Source: JAHEDH01 sp963753285 (GTDB taxonomy: Bacteria; Actinomycetota; Acidimicrobiia; Spongiisociales; ZC4RG35). Taken from it: a DNA stretch of 64,000 bases. Positions 60,010 through 64,000 of this stretch are shown here, one piece after another. The notes under the pieces were generated by a model. That model did not search any database. It saw nothing but the letters and a program-made list of their open reading frames with translations, and was not told the DNA's origin. The position numbers and the translations under genes are program-made. The DNA lies in NCBI GenBank assembly GCA_963753285.1, contig CAVWBT010000005.1, positions 62,001 to 126,000 on the forward strand, given 5' to 3'. Numbering within the stretch: the first letter of the stretch is position 1; every line of letters starts with the position of its first letter.

Positions 60010-60785
60010 GTGATGTGAGAGATTACGGCGACCTCGGTATTCGCCAACCCGACGAGATCCAGCACGTGGGCCGCGCCCCGGTCCGTGCCGGTCAGTTCGA
60101 CTGTGAGAGTGCCGGATCCTCCCTCGATTCCGAGCGACGTTGCGATCCGCAGTGTCTGCCTGGCGACCGCCGGCCCGGGATCGACGATCTCGGCCCGCCC
60201 GGCGAGGGCTCGACGGATCGCCCCCTCCAGCAGCGGGAAGTGGGTGCAGCCGAGCACGATTCGGTCCGCCCGGCGTTCGAGCAGCGGCTCCAGGCATCTC
60301 GCCACCGATTCCGCCGTTTCGGGGGTATCGATCATCCCGGCCTCGACCAACTCCACCCAGTCGGGGCAGGCTGCGGCCACGATCTCGACCCCGGTTCCGA
60401 AGCGTTCCACGACCGATTCATAGAGCGGCCCGTCGAGGGTGCCTGCGGTCGCCACCACGCCCACGACGCCGGTCGACGAGAGATGGGCGGCCGGCTTGAC
60501 GGCGGGCTCCATTCCGACGAACTGCACCTCCGGGAACGCCGCCCGGAGCGGGTGGAGTGCAGCGGCCGATGCCGTGTTGCACGCGACGACGACGATTCCT
60601 GCTCCACGTTCGAGAAGTCGGCGTGTGATCTCGCTCGAGAACGCGAGCACTTCGTGTGGTTCTCTCGGTCCGTATGGAGCGCGTGCCCGATCTCCGACGT
60701 AGAGGATGTCTGCCTGTGGCGTCAGACGCCGTATGTGTCCGGCGACGGTGAGGCCGCCGAGACCCGAGTCGAAGATGCCGATCAT
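60006..60785 (-). CDS. murI: Glutamate racemase
   Basis: A 259-residue racemase supplying D-glutamate for peptidoglycan. IFDSGLGGLTVA at the N-terminus, GDRARAPYG, and the two catalytic Cys in VVACNTASAAAL and VLGCTHFPLL. ATG at 60785 begins MIGIFDSGLGG, the family start. First gene of the murI-regulator-menF run. Confidence 0.95.
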   Translation of the reverse strand: MIGIFDSGLGGLTVAGHIRRLTPQADILYVGDRARAPYGPREPHEVLAFSSEITRRLLERGAGIVVVACNTASAAALHPLRAAFPEVQFVGMEPAVKPAAHLSSTGVVGVVATAGTLDGPLYESVVERFGTGVEIVAAACPDWVELVEAGMIDTPETAESVARCLEPLLERRADRIVLGCTHFPLLEGAIRRALAGRAEIVDPGPAVARQTLRIATSLGIEGGSGTLTVELTGTDRGAAHVLDLVGLANTEVAVISHIT

Positions 60786-60848
60786 GCGCCACTGCTCGGA
60801 GGGGTGGCGCGCCGTAGGATCGGGGCGCTCGGATGGAAGGAACACATC

Positions 60849-61610
60849 GTGGATCTGAAGGGTACGTCGGCCATCGTCACAGGCGGTGCATCGGGGTTGG
60901 GCGAGGCGACCGTGCGACGCCTTGCTGCCGACGGCGTGAGGGTGGTCATCGTCGACCTCCAGGACGACAAGGGTGACGCGCTCGCCGCCGAAGTGGCCGG
61001 CGCGTACGTGCACGCAGACGTCACGGTCACCGACGAGGTCCAAATCGCCGTCGACGCAGCGGTCGAGATGGCGACACTGAGATCGTTGGTGAATTGCGCC
61101 GGGATCGGCCCACCTGCCCGGACGATCGATCGGGACGGGAATCCGCACGATCTCGGGCGCTTCGAGAAGGTGATCGCCATCAATCTGATCGGCACGTTCA
61201 ACGTGATCCGGCTCGCTGCATCGGCGATGTCGAAGAACGAGCCGCTCGAGCACGGGGAGCGGGGGGCGATTGTGAACACGGCGTCTGTGGCGGCGTTCGA
61301 CGGGCAAATCGGCCAGGCGGCCTACTCGGCGTCGAAGGGTGGCATCGTCGGGATGACGTTGCCGATCGCCCGTGACCTCTCATCGGTGGGTGTTCGCATC
61401 AACACGATCGCCCCCGGCATCATCGACACACCCCTGCTGGCCGGACTGCCCGAGCCGGCCCGCCAGTCACTCGGCCAGCAGGTCCCGTTTCCCAAGCGGC
61501 TCGGCAAACCATCCGAGTTCGCCGAACTGGCCCACCTGCTGCTCACCCACGGCTACATGAACGCCGAGACCGTCCGCATGGACGGCGGCATCCGCATGGC
61601 TCCCAAGTAG
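60849..61610 (+). CDS. Short-chain dehydrogenase/reductase, 3-hydroxyacyl-CoA dehydrogenase type
   Basis: A 253-residue SDR: cofactor motif TGGASGLGEATVR, Asp after beta-2 (VVIVDLQD) indicating NAD preference, NCAG, catalytic Ser in NTASVAAFDG and YSASKGG (Tyr-x-x-x-Lys). The insertion PPARTIDRDGNPHDLGRFEK resembles HSD10/type II 3-hydroxyacyl-CoA dehydrogenases. GTG start at 60849 behind GGAAGGA. Together with the MaoC hydratase it fits fatty-acid oxidation. Confidence 0.9.
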   Translation: MDLKGTSAIVTGGASGLGEATVRRLAADGVRVVIVDLQDDKGDALAAEVAGAYVHADVTVTDEVQIAVDAAVEMATLRSLVNCAGIGPPARTIDRDGNPHDLGRFEKVIAINLIGTFNVIRLAASAMSKNEPLEHGERGAIVNTASVAAFDGQIGQAAYSASKGGIVGMTLPIARDLSSVGVRINTIAPGIIDTPLLAGLPEPARQSLGQQVPFPKRLGKPSEFAELAHLLLTHGYMNAETVRMDGGIRMAPK

Positions 61611-61611
61611 C

Positions 61612-62034
61612 TCAGGCTGCCAACTCGGACACCTGACGCTTGAGGCGGGCGAGGATCGCCGACATACCTCGGAGGCGCAGCGGGCTGATGATCTCGGCCA
61701 GGCCCATGTCGTAGAAGAAGTCGTCTGGTACGGCAAGGATCGCCTCCGGCGTCTCGCCGTCGAGGCCGTCGTACACGATCGCGGCGAACCCCCGGGTGGT
61801 CGGCGCTTCGGGCGGAGCGTCGAAGTACATCCGCACGCGGCCGTTCTCGTCCAACTCGGTCGTGAGGAAGAAGGGCGACTGGCACTCGGCAACCTGCTCC
61901 AATTCCGACGAGTCGATGTGATCCGGCAATGGCGGGAGTCGCTTCGAGTAGTCGAGGAGCGCCTCGGTGCGGAACTCCTTCGGCGAGGCGGCCATCACGT
62001 CGATCATGGTTTTCAGTTTCTTCGGGATGCTCAT
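61612..62034 (-). CDS. sufE: SufE-like sulfur acceptor
   Basis: A 140-residue SufE. Active Cys51 in AECQSPFFL, preceded by LLDYSKRLPPLP and followed by TRGFAAIVYDGLDGETPEAI. Accepts persulfide sulfur from SufS for iron-sulfur cluster assembly; no suf genes are nearby. Convergent with the SDR gene (1-bp gap) and divergent from a sulfurtransferase gene, a sulfur-related pairing. Confidence 0.9.
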   Translation of the reverse strand: MSIPKKLKTMIDVMAASPKEFRTEALLDYSKRLPPLPDHIDSSELEQVAECQSPFFLTTELDENGRVRMYFDAPPEAPTTRGFAAIVYDGLDGETPEAILAVPDDFFYDMGLAEIISPLRLRGMSAILARLKRQVSELAA

Positions 62035-62185
62035 CGGGCGGAATGGTAAGCCGTCCTTCGGCCGTCCGATATGCGACTTTCGATTTCAGTCCGACCTGCC
62101 GCTACGAGGCGGCCCGCTTCGGGAGCGGAGAGTCGGAGGATATGGTTATCGTCGGGCAGAGCACGCAACGAGGAGAGCAGTCGTC

Positions 62186-63061
62186 ATGCCCGCACCAACC
62201 GATCCGAATCCGAGGTTCGGCCAGTACGCCCACCCCGAGAGGCTCGTGTCCACCGATTGGCTCGCCGAGCATCTCGACGATCCGAACGTCGTCGTCGTCG
62301 AATCCGACGAGGACGTGTTGCTGTACGACACCGGCCACATCCCAGGAGCGGTCAAGATCGACTGGCACAACGATCTGAACGACGACATCGTCCGCGACTA
62401 CCTCGACGCCGAACAATTCGCCGAACTGGCGTCGTCGCGGGGGATCTCACCGGACACGACGGTCGTCTTCTACGGCGACAACAACAACTGGTGGGCCGCC
62501 TATGCGCTGTGGGTGTTCTCGCTGTTCGGACACCAGGACCTGCGGCTGCTCGACGGGGGCCGCGCCAAGTGGGTGACCGAGAGCCGGGATCTCACGATCG
62601 AGAAGCCCGAGCCCCAGCCGGCCGAGTACCCGGTTCCGCAACGGGACGACACGGCGATTCGAGCGTTCCTGAACGACACGGTCGAGCACTCGAAGGCGCA
62701 GCTGCCACTCATCGATGTTCGGTCTCCCGAGGAGTTCAACGGCACCCGGCTGCACATGCCCGACTATCCCAACGAAGGCGCGTTGCGTGGAGGGCACGTC
62801 CCCGGTGCTGCCAACGTGCCGTGGAAGCAGGCGGCGAACGACGACGGGACCTTCAAGACCGTCGACGAACTCAAGGGCGTCTACGAGGAAGCTGCCGGCC
62901 TCAGCCCCGACGATGACGTGATCACCTACTGCCGGATCGGGGAGCGCTCGTCGCACACCTGGTTCGTGCTGACCTACCTGCTCGGATACCCCCACGTCCG
63001 CAACTACGACGGCTCGTGGACCGAGTACGGGAATGCCGTCAGGGTGCCGATCGAGAAGTGA
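62186..63061 (+). CDS. Thiosulfate sulfurtransferase (two-domain rhodanese)
   Basis: A 291-residue tandem rhodanese. The N-terminal domain (VVVVESDEDVLLYDTGHIPG) lacks the catalytic Cys. The C-terminal one has LPLIDVRSPEEFNGT and the active loop TYCRIGERSSHTW, a CRxGERS loop typical of actinobacterial CysA/SseA. Transfers sulfur from thiosulfate or 3-mercaptopyruvate. The divergent sufE suggests sulfur supply for Fe-S clusters. GAGGAGAG ribosome site. Confidence 0.92.
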   Translation: MPAPTDPNPRFGQYAHPERLVSTDWLAEHLDDPNVVVVESDEDVLLYDTGHIPGAVKIDWHNDLNDDIVRDYLDAEQFAELASSRGISPDTTVVFYGDNNNWWAAYALWVFSLFGHQDLRLLDGGRAKWVTESRDLTIEKPEPQPAEYPVPQRDDTAIRAFLNDTVEHSKAQLPLIDVRSPEEFNGTRLHMPDYPNEGALRGGHVPGAANVPWKQAANDDGTFKTVDELKGVYEEAAGLSPDDDVITYCRIGERSSHTWFVLTYLLGYPHVRNYDGSWTEYGNAVRVPIEK

Positions 63062-63921
63062 CGGGCGCCGGCCTGCTGGTCGAAGCGGCAGGGGAGGAAC
63101 GTCTCGCCGCGGTCGTGGAATACGTCGTCGCCGCCCAGGCCGACCCGAGACGGTACGTGAGTTATGCCGGTGCGGATGCCGAGTCCATCGTCGAGGAATT
63201 CGCCGAGGCCGAGGCGTGGACCGATCGACTGCTCGTTGCGATCACCGGGGACGAACTCGCAGGAGTGTTGCTCGCCGATGTCGACGACGACTTGCGGCGG
63301 GTGTGGTGGATCGGCCCGTGGGCCGATTCCGAAGATGTTGCGATGGCGCTGCTCTCCGGCGCTCGAGACCGGTTCCATGCCCTCTTCGACGAGGAGGAAC
63401 TCGGTCCGGACAGTCGCAACGAGATGCTCCGATCGACGGCTCGCCGGCTGGGGTTCGCCGAAGGGACCGCCTCATCGGTGCTGTCGAAGCTCGATCTCGA
63501 ATCGGACGGCATCTCGTCGACGGAGCCCCTGACTGATGCGCGTGCCCAAACTGTCGCCGAGCTGCACGATTCGCTCTTCGCCGGAACCCACACGCCAGGA
63601 GCGACACTGGTGGCTGCCGACCGCACGAAGATCCGAACGGCGCAGATCGATGGGGCCACTGCCGGGTACATCGCCTACGAGACCCAGGCGGATGGCACGG
63701 GCTACATCGACTACGTCGGGGTGAGCCCGGAGGCGCGCCGCCGAGGGCTCGGTCGGGCCCTGGTGGCCGACGTCTGCCGCGAACTCGCCGCCGGAGGGGC
63801 GTCATCGGTGCACCTGACCGTTCGCGCCGACGCCCCCGGAGCGGTCGATCTCTACCGGAGCCTCGGATTCACCGAGGAGCGGATCATCGTCCCCTGCCGG
63901 TACGGGTTCACGCTCGGGTGA
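63058..63921 (+). CDS. GNAT-family acetyltransferase (two tandem GNAT folds)
   Basis: A 287-residue protein; residues about 1-140 form a degenerate GNAT fold. Residues about 160-287 are a clear GNAT with the acetyl-CoA motif VSPEARRRGLGRALVADVC and the ending DLYRSLGFTEER. Architecture resembles mycothiol synthase-like tandem GNATs, but the active-site sequence does not settle it. GTG start overlaps the sulfurtransferase stop (GTGA). Confidence 0.83.
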   Translation: MTGAGLLVEAAGEERLAAVVEYVVAAQADPRRYVSYAGADAESIVEEFAEAEAWTDRLLVAITGDELAGVLLADVDDDLRRVWWIGPWADSEDVAMALLSGARDRFHALFDEEELGPDSRNEMLRSTARRLGFAEGTASSVLSKLDLESDGISSTEPLTDARAQTVAELHDSLFAGTHTPGATLVAADRTKIRTAQIDGATAGYIAYETQADGTGYIDYVGVSPEARRRGLGRALVADVCRELAAGGASSVHLTVRADAPGAVDLYRSLGFTEERIIVPCRYGFTLG

Positions 63922-63924
63922 AGA

Positions 63925-64000
63925 TCACTCCGACGTCGCACGAACCGCGATCAAGAACAGCCGGCGGAACGGGAGCAGCACGGTCCCGGTGTGATCTGCG
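63925..64000 (-). CDS. 3' end of a gene cut by the window edge
   Basis: The minus strand reads ADHTGTVLLPFRRLFLIAVR then ATSE and stop. The ending is reminiscent of small-molecule methyltransferase C-termini, but 24 residues are too few to assign. Convergent with the GNAT gene. Confidence 0.4.
   Translation of the reverse strand, partial: ADHTGTVLLPFRRLFLIAVRATSE

Noticed and set aside
1..64000. tRNA or rRNA genes
   Set aside because: I found no cloverleaf with conserved TTCGA loop in the intergenic regions, and no rRNA-like stretch.

Overview
The window is high-GC, densely packed DNA of a bacterial chromosome. It carries many GTG starts, 4-bp ATGA/GTGA gene overlaps, Thr/Ser-rich lipoprotein linkers, a menaquinone pathway (menC, menD, menF), a b6-type split cytochrome b and a MocR regulator. 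Together these suggest a deep-branching actinobacterium, perhaps near Acidimicrobiia; this placement is inference because no rRNA gene is present. Mannosyl-3-phosphoglycerate synthase hints at thermal or salt adaptation.

Bases 1-13034 are dominated by a respiratory supercluster. A minus-strand operon (6200 down to 1402) encodes a membrane-anchored cytochrome c, a GltD-like NAD(P)H flavoprotein with two C-terminal [4Fe-4S] ferredoxin motifs, split cytochrome b (PetB/PetD), a Rieske protein and another cytochrome c. Divergently, a plus-strand operon (6354 to 13034) encodes a ba3-type oxidase (subunits IIa, II, I), a 723-residue fusion of four-His cytochrome b, 2x[4Fe-4S] ferredoxin, MvhD-like domain and cytochrome c, a small cytochrome c, and two SCO-type copper chaperones. 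The chain proposed is menaquinol to b/Rieske to cytochrome c to ba3 oxidase, with a possible flavin/ferredoxin entry point.

Bases 13032-14085 hold a broken REP-associated tyrosine transposase flanked by REP/BIME palindromes; another REP lies at 38011. Bases 14100-27694 are mixed metabolism, transport, a rifampin ADP-ribosyltransferase, and a large adenylate cyclase-ATPase. Bases 27750-37195 contain HerA-like ATPase, a tandem DsbA lipoprotein, mannosylglycerate synthase, and then the coupled genes sbcD-sbcC-nurA. This is the HerA/Mre11/Rad50/NurA DNA-end-processing set best known from archaea.

Bases 37192-47446 hold hydrolase, rhodanese, transporter, PPOX/MocR pair, gpsA, ychF and an antiporter-USP gene, interspersed with tandem repeats (124 bp, 117 bp and several heptanucleotide arrays). 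From 47651 a glycine riboswitch precedes gcvP. Then come an unknown disordered protein, a Nei-type glycosylase, manC (GDP-mannose supply, relevant to mannosylglycerate), the men genes, murI, an SDR, sufE, a thiosulfate sulfurtransferase and a GNAT gene.

Six otherwise well-conserved genes are each split by a single-base shift, five of them by a surplus base. This looks more like uncorrected sequence error than decay and should be kept in mind when reading the broken genes.
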